A DNA stretch of 64,000 nucleotides from Dyadobacter bucti. Its GTDB lineage: Bacteria > Bacteroidota > Bacteroidia > Cytophagales > Spirosomataceae. Positions 17,247-24,869 of this stretch are shown here, piece after piece. The stretch spans positions 558,001 to 622,000 of the forward strand of contig NZ_SWFP01000003.1 of assembly GCF_005869225.1 (NCBI RefSeq), read 5' to 3'. The notes under the pieces were generated by a model. That model did no database searches, was not told where the DNA came from, and saw nothing but the letters and a program-made list of their open reading frames with translations. Each line of letters begins with the position of its first letter. Within the stretch, counting starts at the first letter, position 1. The position numbers and the translations under genes are program-made.

Positions 17247-17289
17247 GTGTTCGAGCACGTTTTGAAATATTTAATGTGTGCTCGTGCAC
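17247..17289. promoter_or_regulatory. Two operator-like palindromes
   Basis: GTGTTCGAGCAC (17247-17258, one mismatch from perfect symmetry) and GTGCTCGTGCAC (17278-17289, arms GTGC/GCAC) have centres 31 bp apart, three helical turns. Each is followed by a T-rich then ATATTT-like tail. They are good candidates for LacI-family binding sites, about 180-220 bp upstream of the regulator start. Confidence 0.4.
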
Positions 17290-17451
17290 TTTTTAATATT
17301 TTAGTTGTTTAAATCAATTTTACAATTAATTTTGTAATTAATAACATACATAAAATATTATTCTACATTTTCTAAGGAAAGCAAGTCCAAAAGTTTATCC
17401 TACTGAATATTCCTACTCTTTACTTCATAATTACTAGTCCTAAATCCTGAT

Positions 17452-17483
17452 AAGGCGTACAAATTGGTTTGTACGCCTTTTTT
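17452..17483 (+). terminator. Strong hairpin with T-run, oriented plus
   Basis: AAGGCGTACAAA (17452-17463) pairs perfectly with TTTGTACGCCTT (17468-17479) around four bases, and six T follow from 17478. In the minus direction the hairpin follows the reductase stop by 22 bp but lacks a T-run, so it fits a plus-strand transcript best. A third TTTGTACGC copy follows at once. Confidence 0.65.
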
Positions 17484-17500
17484 ATTTGTACGCAGGTTTA

Positions 17501-18547
17501 TCAAGTAACTTGTATGCTTACATTTTCACTGTCTACATACGCGGAACAGGTAAGTATCCATCCTTCTGCCAAATCGCGGTCGGTCAGTACTTCGTTCACG
17601 CTCATGTGCACAGAACCCATTTTACAAATGCCCGCACAGGTGGAACAGCGTCCGCCTTTGCAGCTATATGGCAAATGAATTCCCGAAGCGAGTGCAGCAT
17701 CCAATACGGTTGTAAGTGCCGGCACATACAGCTGATATTTCTGTCCTCTGAATTCAAGATTGATGGTATGCGGGTAAGAAACCGGTGGTGGCGGTGGTAC
17801 TGAGGGAATTATGAAATTCTCCTTCCTGATCTGAGCCGCGGAAAAGCCCATAAAATGAAGGGTTATCTCCATGGTCCGCATCAGTTCGAAAGGGCCACAG
17901 ATAAAAAATTGAGCATGCTCAGGGCTAAATCGCAGATTACGTCCAATGAGTTGTTCAAGTCGTGTGTTATTGATCCGGCCTCTGATCCCTGTCCATTCTT
18001 CGGAAGGCTGGCTGTGGATATGTATCACGTTCAGCCTTTCCGGGAAGCGCTGCTGCCATAGTCGTATTTCATCCCAAAATAAGGTATTGACTTTGTTCCT
18101 GCTCGCGTACAAAAGCGTTACCACACTGCCAGGTTCACGCACAAGCGTTTGTTTAAGTAGAGAAAATAGAGGTGTAATGCCACTCCCAGCACCTATAAGG
18201 ACAATATCTCGGGGGATTCCAGAAGACTTTGCAAGCACAAAACGGCCCGAAGGATGAAGTACCTCGAACATATCTCCGGTGCGCACAGAATCGATCCAGA
18301 ATCTGGAAATTTCGCCATTAGGCACACGCTTTACTGTAATGGCGGGAAAGAAATCGACATCGGGTGCGGAACTCATGGAATAAGAACGCCTCACTTCGCG
18401 ACCATGGACCGGAATCAGGAATGTGAGGAACTGACCTGCTTTATAAACGAGTTTCTGGCTGTCCACTCGTTCGAAAACGAATGTTTTAACCTCATTCCCC
18501 TGTGTAATGATTTGCCTGACACGCAAAGAGATCGTTGAATCTGGCAT
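17501..18547 (-). CDS. Flavin reductase with C-terminal [2Fe-2S] ferredoxin domain (PaaE/Hmp-type)
   Basis: The protein has 348 residues from ATG 18547; the frame extends further upstream but the family starts at MPDSTISLRVRQI. Domain order: FAD-binding barrel (RRSYSMSSAP is the RxYS flavin motif), NAD(P)-binding Rossmann half (VLIGAGSGITPLFSLL and FICGPFELM), a proline-rich linker (VPPPPPVSYP), then a plant-type ferredoxin with CKGGRCSTCAG and a distal Cys in LTCSAY. By family it passes electrons from NAD(P)H through FAD and 2Fe-2S to an oxygenase or desaturase. The stop of the upstream DxDD gene is 28 bp away, so the two form a transcript. No oxygenase adjoins them. Confidence 0.88.
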   Translation of the reverse strand: MPDSTISLRVRQIITQGNEVKTFVFERVDSQKLVYKAGQFLTFLIPVHGREVRRSYSMSSAPDVDFFPAITVKRVPNGEISRFWIDSVRTGDMFEVLHPSGRFVLAKSSGIPRDIVLIGAGSGITPLFSLLKQTLVREPGSVVTLLYASRNKVNTLFWDEIRLWQQRFPERLNVIHIHSQPSEEWTGIRGRINNTRLEQLIGRNLRFSPEHAQFFICGPFELMRTMEITLHFMGFSAAQIRKENFIIPSVPPPPPVSYPHTINLEFRGQKYQLYVPALTTVLDAALASGIHLPYSCKGGRCSTCAGICKMGSVHMSVNEVLTDRDLAEGWILTCSAYVDSENVSIQVT

Positions 18548-18575
18548 TTTTTGTTGACCTGTAATATTGATATGA

Positions 18576-19670
18576 TTAAGAAAGACCGGAAGATTCGCGG
18601 ACTTTCCACAAAGCCTCATATTCGGCCAATAGTGCCCAGCAGTGCGCCTCACAGGTCCAGTGCATATGAAAAAGCGGGTTGACCGACAATTTGTAAAGTA
18701 ATGGATTTTCGTAAGCTGTGAGCAACCCGGCAATGAAAAAATAAAATCCTCTGAAATCTTTGGCTGAAAAATGCTCCACTTCCAGGCGCGGGGAATCTGC
18801 TCCAAATCTTAACAAAGAAGAGGAAAGTATGATTTTGTCCATAGGGTCCCCGGTTATTTTCAGCAGCTCTTTGGTATCAGTGATGAGTTTTTGTCTGATT
18901 TCGGATAACGCAGGCGGATTAAATGCAGCGATAAGCCGGGAAACATGATAGATGATCAAAGGAGTTCGCGGATATTGATGTGCGCAACGAAACGGGACCT
19001 TGCGATACCTGTTGGTTGCTATCACTGAACGTATGTATTCCAGGCTCGCGAAATCGTGCTCGTTCAGCGGTAGGTTGTAGTAAAAAATGCAATACAACAG
19101 ATTGCTCAACACGCTGACATCAAATTCGATGTACATGTTTTTCCCAAACCAGGTAGAGTAGGCCGGTAACTGTTTGTACTCAGGGTGAGTATTGCGGATC
19201 CATTGTTTTGAACCATTGGCATGGACTGCGAGCTTTTGTTTCAGCCATAGCAATTCTTCTGCATCCGGCTCTGTAGTTAAGTAGATGAACGCAGTATCAT
19301 CTACGTCATCAGGGATCCGGAAATGTTCAAAACGCCGGAAAATATGCCCGTTTGGAAAGTGCCGGGATGGTTTTGTTTTCCAAAAGTTATAAGTTTTCAA
19401 ACCGTCCTTGTTCTGAAAATCAGGGTAGTTCTGAACTACTTTATTACATATCGAATCGATTCTTAGCTGAGTTTCACTGTCGGTAAATTTCCGTATCGAC
19501 TGTAAAGTGAAACTGGTGATCGCGGAAAAAAAAATTGTAGTATCGGGGCGTTTGTAGCCAATGATGCGATTACTTCTGTATGCCGGAAAAATACCTTCGG
19601 GGAAATAGTTATCACCTTTGGACTGAAGATCTTTGATTTTATCAATAAATAGCTGCAGAGGCTGCTTCAT
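18576..19670 (-). CDS. Alpha/alpha-toroid-like protein with a DxDDTA motif, unknown function
   Basis: The protein has 364 residues from ATG 19670; the TTG six codons earlier is less likely. No signal peptide and no membrane helix are visible. The segment RIPDDVDDTAFIYL contains DVDDTA, the class II terpene-cyclase proton-donor motif DxDD-TA. Later WFGKNMYIEFDVSVLSNLLYCIF resembles the D-x-x-x-N-A-N-x-L helix pair of terpene-cyclase and prenyltransferase toroids. The length is that of a single toroid domain, shorter than squalene-hopene cyclase. I infer a toroid fold. Whether it cyclises isoprenoids cannot be settled by reading. It is followed on the same strand by the ferredoxin-reductase gene. 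Confidence 0.6.
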   Translation of the reverse strand: MKQPLQLFIDKIKDLQSKGDNYFPEGIFPAYRSNRIIGYKRPDTTIFFSAITSFTLQSIRKFTDSETQLRIDSICNKVVQNYPDFQNKDGLKTYNFWKTKPSRHFPNGHIFRRFEHFRIPDDVDDTAFIYLTTEPDAEELLWLKQKLAVHANGSKQWIRNTHPEYKQLPAYSTWFGKNMYIEFDVSVLSNLLYCIFYYNLPLNEHDFASLEYIRSVIATNRYRKVPFRCAHQYPRTPLIIYHVSRLIAAFNPPALSEIRQKLITDTKELLKITGDPMDKIILSSSLLRFGADSPRLEVEHFSAKDFRGFYFFIAGLLTAYENPLLYKLSVNPLFHMHWTCEAHCWALLAEYEALWKVRESSGLS

Positions 19671-19693
19671 TCCCGAAACTAACAAAACGTGTT

Positions 19694-19727
19694 AAAAAAA
19701 GAAACCCTGTCGGTTAAACAGGGTTTC
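19694..19727 (-). terminator. Terminator of the NifU-type gene
   Basis: GAAACCCTGT (19701-19710) and ACAGGGTTTC (19718-19727) pair perfectly around 7 bases. On the minus strand a seven-base T-run follows (19694-19700), so it ends transcription from the NifU gene before the DxDD gene. Confidence 0.85.
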
Positions 19728-19749
19728 GAAATTATGATATTAATGACGC

Positions 19750-20346
19750 TTATATACCTTCGGCGACAACCTCCTTCACATCCGGAACCATGCGGGTGAG
19801 CAGGTTTTCGATACCGGCTTTCAAAGTGAGTGTTGAAGACGGGCACCCGCTGCAAGATCCTTGCAGCAAAACTTTTACGACTCCTGAGTTTTCATTGAAC
19901 GAATGAAAGTTAATAGCACCGCCGTCAGATTCTACTGCCGGGCGTACATATTGGTCCAGCGCGGCCTTGATCTTCTGAACTGTGTCAGAGTCCCGGGAGT
20001 CAACAATGACTGTATTTTTTTCTATTGTTCTTTCTTCAAAAACCGGGTGATTTTCTTCGAAATAAATCTTGATAAACTGTTTTGTATCCCTCAGGACTTC
20101 TTCCCATGCAATCGCCTCATCCTTGGTGATTGTGATGAAATTGCTGGCTATAAAAACTCTCTTTACATGTGGGAACTGAAAAAGGTCCGAGGCGAGCGGC
20201 GAAGCTGTTCCTTCTGCCAGAGCCGATTCCAGACTTGGGTAGTCGAACGACAGTCCGTCGGGTACCAATTCAAAGTTCAGTACGAACTTCATGGAATTGG
20301 GGTTCGGGCTTAATTCAGTATATACAAAAACCGGTCGAGTGAGCAT
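19750..20346 (-). CDS. NifU-domain iron-sulfur scaffold/carrier protein (Nfu type)
   Basis: The protein has 198 residues from ATG 20346. The N-terminal Nfu-N domain (TELSPNPNSMKFVLNFEL) is followed by the C-terminal NifU domain with GSCSGCPSSTLTLKAGIENLL, where the CxxC pair binds the 4Fe-4S cluster. The preceding DQYVRPAVESDGGAI is the usual approach. It delivers clusters to apo-proteins in the cytoplasm. A clear terminator follows. Its neighbours (ribosomal proteins on one side, a 2Fe-2S reductase on the other) do not define a specific client. Confidence 0.92.
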   Translation of the reverse strand: MLTRPVFVYTELSPNPNSMKFVLNFELVPDGLSFDYPSLESALAEGTASPLASDLFQFPHVKRVFIASNFITITKDEAIAWEEVLRDTKQFIKIYFEENHPVFEERTIEKNTVIVDSRDSDTVQKIKAALDQYVRPAVESDGGAINFHSFNENSGVVKVLLQGSCSGCPSSTLTLKAGIENLLTRMVPDVKEVVAEGI

Positions 20347-20442
20347 GATAAATAATAGTCGATGATATTGCGAAAATAACTTTCTTACTGTGCAAACACG
20401 CAAAACCCAATTTTGGTTTGACGGAGGTAGCTTCTTGCCTAA

Positions 20443-20480
20443 AATAATAAAGCCCGTAAGACAAATCGTCGAACGGGCTT
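20443..20480 (-). terminator. Terminator of rplU-rpmA
   Basis: AAGCCCGT (20450-20457) and ACGGGCTT (20473-20480) pair across a 15-base loop that can pair further. On the minus strand the hairpin is followed by TATTATTTT. It lies 32 bp after the rpmA stop. Confidence 0.75.
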
Positions 20481-20511
20481 CTTTTCAGATGGTTAATCTG
20501 ACAATTTCTGA

Positions 20512-20799
20512 CTATGCTTCTGCAACAGCAGCTTCTGCTGCAACTGCGATAGGCTCAATGTGTACAAAAGACTTGTTCTCACGAGTCTTACGGAAAACCA
20601 CATTGCCTGCAACCAACGCAAACAAAGTATGGTCACGACCGATACCTACATTTTTGCCAGGGTTGTGTTTTGTGCCACGCTGACGAACCAGGATATTGCC
20701 TGCTTTCGCAACCTGTCCACCGAATAATTTTACTCCAAGACGCTTGCTTTCTGATTCACGTCCGTTTCTCGAGCTACCTACACCTTTCTTATGTGCCAT
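20512..20799 (-). CDS. rpmA: 50S ribosomal protein L27
   Basis: The protein has 95 residues and starts [20 protein letters not shown], the classical bacterial L27 N-terminus that reaches the peptidyl-transferase centre; no Firmicutes-type cleaved leader is present. The segments [24 protein letters not shown] and GRDHTLFAL follow. The alanine-rich tail ([11 protein letters not shown]) is a lineage-specific extension. It lies 78 bp behind rplU and shares its promoter. Confidence 0.97.
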   Translation of the reverse strand: MAHKKGVGSSRNGRESESKRLGVKLFGGQVAKAGNILVRQRGTKHNPGKNVGIGRDHTLFALVAGNVVFRKTRENKSFVHIEPIAVAAEAAVAEA

Positions 20800-20877
20800 G
20801 ATATCTTAACTATTAATTGTAATTTCTTAATTTAAACTTACAACGGCTTCCATAAAAGGATTCCGCTAATCCGTGGG

Positions 20878-21189
20878 TCAGGCTACGATTTCGTCGATGC
20901 TGATTTTAGTCAGATACTGACGGTGACCGTTTTTAACCTTGTAACCTTTACGTCTTTTCTTTTTGAAGACGATTACTTTTTCACCTTTAAGGTGTTCAAG
21001 TACAGTTACTTTCACAGAAGCGCCTGCTACTGTCGGAAGACCTACCTGTACTGTGCCTTCGTTATCAACGAGGAGGACTTTGTCAAACACAAGAGCAGCG
21101 TTCACGTCACCTTCAAGCCTATGCGTGAAGATTTCGCGACCCTTTTCAACTTTAAATTGCTGACCTGCGATTTCTACGATTGCGTACAT
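20878..21189 (-). CDS. rplU: 50S ribosomal protein L21
   Basis: The protein has 103 residues, [17 protein letters not shown] at the start and the L21 signature [18 protein letters not shown] near the end, the part that contacts 23S rRNA. It is the first gene of the rplU-rpmA pair, in the usual order for bacteria. A good promoter match lies 40-70 bp upstream. Confidence 0.97.
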   Translation of the reverse strand: MYAIVEIAGQQFKVEKGREIFTHRLEGDVNAALVFDKVLLVDNEGTVQVGLPTVAGASVKVTVLEHLKGEKVIVFKKKRRKGYKVKNGHRQYLTKISIDEIVA

Positions 21190-21505
21190 GTTAATAAATT
21201 ATGATAAACTGGATTCTAAAATGAGGTGCAAAGATAAAGACATAAATGCAGAATTACAATGCATTAACCCTAATATTTAGGTGGTAAACCGAGGTAGTGC
21301 ATAGGCTTAATTTTTTTCTAAAAGGGAGGAGGGGGCAGCCGTCCTGAGTTGTCATGCCTTTATAACCGATGTTAGTTAATTCGATATCCGGACTTTATAT
21401 AATATGTATATCTTGGTGCGTTTACTGGATGTTAAATGACTGCATTATTAACCTTGACGTTCGAAATAGTTACTTTTATTACTAATTTACGTCACAACCA
21501 AAGCA
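21190..21505. other. 316-bp gap between rplU and the redoxin gene
   Basis: Apart from the minus-strand rplU promoter no gene or RNA is visible. A purine-rich tract (GGGAGGAGGGGG near 21325) and an AT-rich stretch with repeated TATA steps (21395-21415) precede the plus-strand redoxin gene, whose promoter I cannot place. Confidence 0.5.
21229..21259 (-). promoter_or_regulatory. Promoter of rplU-rpmA
   Basis: On the minus strand TATCTTTG (21229-21236) matches TAnnTTTG exactly and TTG (21257-21259) sits 20 nt upstream as the -33 box. This is the most complete Bacteroidota-type promoter found in the window. Confidence 0.65.
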
Positions 21506-22177
21506 ATGATCAACAAAAATAATAAAATGACAAATAGCCTGTGGATTACGCTCATGCTTGGCCTGGGTGCTGTTTCTGCCGGATCTGCTTCTGAACCGGT
21601 CCATATATATATATCCGGTGACGATCAGGTTACAGCAGGTTATCAGGTAGGGGATGCAGTAGCCAATTTCAGGCTCAAAAATATCGATGGAAATACGGTT
21701 TCGCTCAATGACTTTTTAAACTCCAAAGGGGTTATAGTGGTTTTTACAAGTAATCATTGCCCGTTCGCAAAAGCGTATGAAGACAGGATTATCGCCCTGA
21801 ACAGCAAATTTGCTTCGCAGGGATTTCCGGTCATCGCTATTAATCCTACCGATCCGGGTACGCATCAGGATGATACATTCGAAAAAATGAAGGAGCGCTC
21901 GGCTACTAAAAATTACGGCTATCCGTATCTTGTCGACGATACTCAGCAGACTGCGAAGGCTTTTGGCGCCGGTAGGACGCCACAGGTATATATCCTGCAA
22001 AAAAGTGGCTCTAAATTCACGGTTCGGTACGTAGGCATGATTGATGATAACCCACAGGATCCGGGCGGGGTATCAAAATTTTATGCTGATGAAGCAGTCA
22101 GTAATCTTTTGACTGGGAAGCCTGTGGTCACGACCATCACAAAGCCTGTCGGCTGCGCGATAAAATGGAAAAATTAA
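21506..22177 (+). CDS. Exported thioredoxin-fold redoxin (AhpC/TSA-like)
   Basis: The protein has 223 residues and a signal peptide near residues 8-27 (ITLMLGLGAVSAGSAS). The redoxin core begins GYQVGDAVANFRLKNIDG, with the active site in VVFTSNHCPFAKAYEDR: one cysteine in an NHCPFAKAYE context rather than CxxC. A second cysteine lies near the end (KPVGCAIKW), the usual arrangement in this sub-family of thioredoxin-family proteins, and could resolve the disulfide. It probably reduces peroxides or disulfides in the periplasm. The SMP-30 gene starts 22 bp later. Confidence 0.87.
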   Translation: MINKNNKMTNSLWITLMLGLGAVSAGSASEPVHIYISGDDQVTAGYQVGDAVANFRLKNIDGNTVSLNDFLNSKGVIVVFTSNHCPFAKAYEDRIIALNSKFASQGFPVIAINPTDPGTHQDDTFEKMKERSATKNYGYPYLVDDTQQTAKAFGAGRTPQVYILQKSGSKFTVRYVGMIDDNPQDPGGVSKFYADEAVSNLLTGKPVVTTITKPVGCAIKWKN

Positions 22178-22199
22178 ATCTTTTGACTTGCCATAACTT

Positions 22200-23102
22200 A
22201 TGAATAAAACTGCTACTCTCCTGACCGTTCTTCTTTTGACATGTGCCCAGTCGCTTTTTGCTCAGACTAAGAGTAAAAAATTCACTAATGAAGGAGAATT
22301 TACCAATAATTGCGAAGGCCCGGCCGTAGACGAGGACGGCAATGTATACGCGGTAAATTTTGCACGTGATGGTACAATCGCCCAGATCAGCAAGAAAGGT
22401 AACGCCAGTTTTTTTGTAACCCTGCCAAAAGGGAGCACGGGAAACGGAATCCGTTTTGCAGATAAAAGCACATTTTTTGTGGCCGATTATACAGGCCATA
22501 ATATTTTGAAAGTGAATATGATCACCAAGGATATTTCTGTTTTCGCCAATGAACCGAAAATGAATCAGCCGAATGATCTTGCCATTACATCAACCGGGCA
22601 TATTTTCTGCTCGGATCCTAACTGGAAGGAGCAGACGGGCCAAATATGGCATGTGTCGCCGGAAGGTAAAACGCGGCTGGTTGCAGAGAATATGGGAACT
22701 ACCAATGGGATAGACGTCAGCCCGGACGAAAAGAAGCTGTATGTCAATGAAAGTGTGCAAAGAAATGTCTGGGTTTTCGATCTTGCGGAAGACGGGACAT
22801 TGTCAAACAAAAATCTTTTGCATCATTTTGAGGACGGAGGAATGGATGGTATGCGTTGCGATGTGCTCGGAAACTTATATATCGCAAGGCATGGAAAAGG
22901 CGAGGTTGCAGTACTTTCTCCGGACGGAAAAGTGATCCAGACAATCCAGACAATCGGGAAAAAGGTTTCAAATATATGTTTCGGGGGTAAAAATGGAAAA
23001 ACTTGTTACATCACTTTGCAGGATCGCGGCTGTCTGGAAACTTTCAAAGCCAAAACTGCCGGCAGGGAATGGGCTATGATGAAAGCTTTTTCTAAAAAAT
23101 AA
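22200..23102 (+). CDS. SMP-30/gluconolactonase-like beta-propeller, exported
   Basis: The protein has 300 residues with a signal peptide ending LFAQ. The six-bladed SMP-30/LRE pattern is visible: NCEGPAVDEDGNVYAVNF (metal-binding E), TGNGIRFADKSTFFVADY, QPNDLAITSTGHIFCSDP (N and D of the metal site), TTNGIDVSPDEKKLYVNES and DGMRCDVLGNLYIARHG. By family it hydrolyses lactones with a divalent metal; the actual sugar lactone is unknown. It is close behind the redoxin gene, so the two probably share a transcript. Confidence 0.88.
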   Translation: MNKTATLLTVLLLTCAQSLFAQTKSKKFTNEGEFTNNCEGPAVDEDGNVYAVNFARDGTIAQISKKGNASFFVTLPKGSTGNGIRFADKSTFFVADYTGHNILKVNMITKDISVFANEPKMNQPNDLAITSTGHIFCSDPNWKEQTGQIWHVSPEGKTRLVAENMGTTNGIDVSPDEKKLYVNESVQRNVWVFDLAEDGTLSNKNLLHHFEDGGMDGMRCDVLGNLYIARHGKGEVAVLSPDGKVIQTIQTIGKKVSNICFGGKNGKTCYITLQDRGCLETFKAKTAGREWAMMKAFSKK

Positions 23103-23131
23103 CCGGATATATCCATTCGAGGTTTCGGGCC

Positions 23132-23674
23132 ATGATAAAATTAAAAGTTGCCGGATCTCTTCTGTTTTTTATTGCTCTGGTTTATCTTTTTGTAGGATGC
23201 CAGCCTGACGAGGCACCTGTCCCTGAGGAGCAGAAAGTGCTTTTCGAAGCATATTCCATCAATTTTGCCTGGGGAAAACAGCATGGTGGTTTTATCATTG
23301 ATAAAAACGGGAGCATAAGGGTGTTTAAAAATCCCGCCAAATGGAATTTTCCGAATAAGGATAATGAGCTTTCTGCAGAGGAAATGGCGGAAAATCTCAA
23401 TAATTCCGCCCTGTCCTCAACCAGTCTCCCTGTTCAGGAAGTTCGGGAGTATGCCTCGAAGATTTATACCGTTGATCCGAATAAGCTAAGCGAGCGGGTC
23501 AGTGAAGGAGCCGACAGGGGCGCAAGAGTTGTGCTTATGTATAGGTATAGTCCGAGTTCCAAAACTTATCAACAGGTAATTTTGAGCGAAACGGGCGACT
23601 GGAATGCAGAAAATTCCGACAGGCACGCGAAGCAGATCAGGGAATGGTTGCAAGGAATAGGTAAAAGTTTATAA
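23132..23674 (+). CDS. Lipoprotein of unknown function
   Basis: The protein has 180 residues, with a lipoprotein signal (LLFFIALVYLFVGC) and a mature start QPDEAPVPEEQ. The first third has a beta-hairpin pattern (INFAWGKQHGGFIIDKNGSIRVF), the rest is helical and charged, ending IREWLQGIG. I do not recognise the family. It lies 29 bp behind the SMP-30 gene and may be the third gene of that transcript. Confidence 0.75.
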   Translation: MIKLKVAGSLLFFIALVYLFVGCQPDEAPVPEEQKVLFEAYSINFAWGKQHGGFIIDKNGSIRVFKNPAKWNFPNKDNELSAEEMAENLNNSALSSTSLPVQEVREYASKIYTVDPNKLSERVSEGADRGARVVLMYRYSPSSKTYQQVILSETGDWNAENSDRHAKQIREWLQGIGKSL

Positions 23675-23792
23675 CTCGCCATTACGGTGAACCGGATAAT
23701 CCATCATTTGAGTTTCTGATTACTTTCAATGTCTTTGAAATACGTTGCGTTTTACGTTACTTTGCAACTCAAAGTACTTTAAAGATATCACT

Positions 23793-24476
23793 ATGACATT
23801 GGATAAACGGGTACGCTATCTTCAGAACAATCAAAAAGTTGCCCTTCTGGCGTTTATTTCGGGTTTGGCAGTAACGCTGCTGGTTTTCAGAATACTCTTT
23901 CACAATTGGGATTTCATTTTTCTTGTCTGGAATCTTTTTCTAGCCTGGATACCATTGATCTTTATTAAATGGGTGTGGGAAAAAGAATCCAGAAAACAAT
24001 TGCCGTTCTGGCTGCTCGCAGCCTGTCTGGTGGTTTGGTTGCTTTTCTTCCCTAACGCGCCCTACATTATCACTGACCTCAAACATTTGCGCTCTGTTCC
24101 GGAAACGATGATCTGGTACGATGCCATTTTGATCTTTATGTTTTCAGTCGCAGGATTTTTGACCGGGCTTTACAGTATCCGAATCGTACATCGCATCATA
24201 AGCCGGCGTTGGAATCAGGAATTGGCCTGGGTAATTGTGGGTATTTCAATGGTTCTCAGTGGCTTCGGAGTATTTCTCGGGCGGTATGGTCGTTGGAACA
24301 GCTGGGATATCGTCACACAGCCGGGAGCGCTGGCTCGGGGAATTTTCAGTAGTATGCGTGATCCTCTGGCTATAAAACACACATTAGCTTTTTCGTTCGT
24401 GCTGATGTTGTTGTACTTTGCGTTTCATATTTTCGCTGAACTAAAACACAATGAAGGGACCCATAAATATTCGTAA
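23793..24476 (+). CDS. DUF1361 family membrane protein
   Basis: The protein has 227 residues from ATG 23793, with seven or so hydrophobic helices. The DUF1361 signatures are FFPNAPYIITDLKHL and SGFGVFLGRYGRWNSWDI. The function of the family is not known; it is often found next to lipid-modifying enzymes, as here. The stop lies 26 bp inside the following diacylglycerol kinase gene, so the two are translationally coupled. Confidence 0.87.
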   Translation: MTLDKRVRYLQNNQKVALLAFISGLAVTLLVFRILFHNWDFIFLVWNLFLAWIPLIFIKWVWEKESRKQLPFWLLAACLVVWLLFFPNAPYIITDLKHLRSVPETMIWYDAILIFMFSVAGFLTGLYSIRIVHRIISRRWNQELAWVIVGISMVLSGFGVFLGRYGRWNSWDIVTQPGALARGIFSSMRDPLAIKHTLAFSFVLMLLYFAFHIFAELKHNEGTHKYS

Positions 24477-24825
24477 AGCCTTGCGGAGCTTCACATACGC
24501 AGGTGTGGGTATTTTTAATTTATTCCGCTTCGAAAACAATGCACGTATTCATCTGATCGCCTGTATCCTGGTGGTTATTGCAGGTGTTTTCTTTAAAATA
24601 TCCGCTACGGAATGGGCTCTGATCGTGATGCAGGTCGCTTTGGTATGGGCGGCCGAGGCATTTAACACGTCCATCGAAAAACTGGCAGACCTGGTTTCAC
24701 CGGATTATCACCCAGTCATCAAAATAGTAAAGGATACCGCCGCCGCAGGTGTGCTGATACTGGCGATTTCAGCGGTTATAGTCGGGTCTATTGTTTTCAT
24801 TCCCAAGGTATTGCTGCTCTTTTAA
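24451..24825 (+). CDS. Diacylglycerol/undecaprenol kinase family protein
   Basis: The protein has 124 residues and three membrane helices, the DgkA plan. Key segments are FENNARIHLIACILVV and the catalytic EAFNTSIEKLADLVSPDYHP, followed by KDTAAAGVLILAI. Enzymes of this type phosphorylate undecaprenol or diacylglycerol with ATP, recycling the lipid carrier. The ATG overlaps the end of the DUF1361 gene by 26 bp. Confidence 0.9.
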   Translation: MKGPINIRKALRSFTYAGVGIFNLFRFENNARIHLIACILVVIAGVFFKISATEWALIVMQVALVWAAEAFNTSIEKLADLVSPDYHPVIKIVKDTAAAGVLILAISAVIVGSIVFIPKVLLLF

Positions 24826-24869
24826 ATTGTTTCCGCTTAAACTTTTAACCTCTTTTCAATCTTTGATCC

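Larger units (their letters stand above)
17071..17500. other. 430-bp AT-rich gap between the LacI-family gene and the reductase gene
   Basis: No credible coding frame is visible. The region holds a plus-strand -7 match TAAATTTG (17178-17185), two GTG-TCGN-CAC type palindromes 31 bp apart inside an imperfect direct repeat, a TTACAA/TTGTAA inverted repeat near 17320, and a strong hairpin-plus-T terminator at 17452-17483. The layout would allow a plus-strand non-coding transcript of about 280 nt. Confidence 0.5.
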
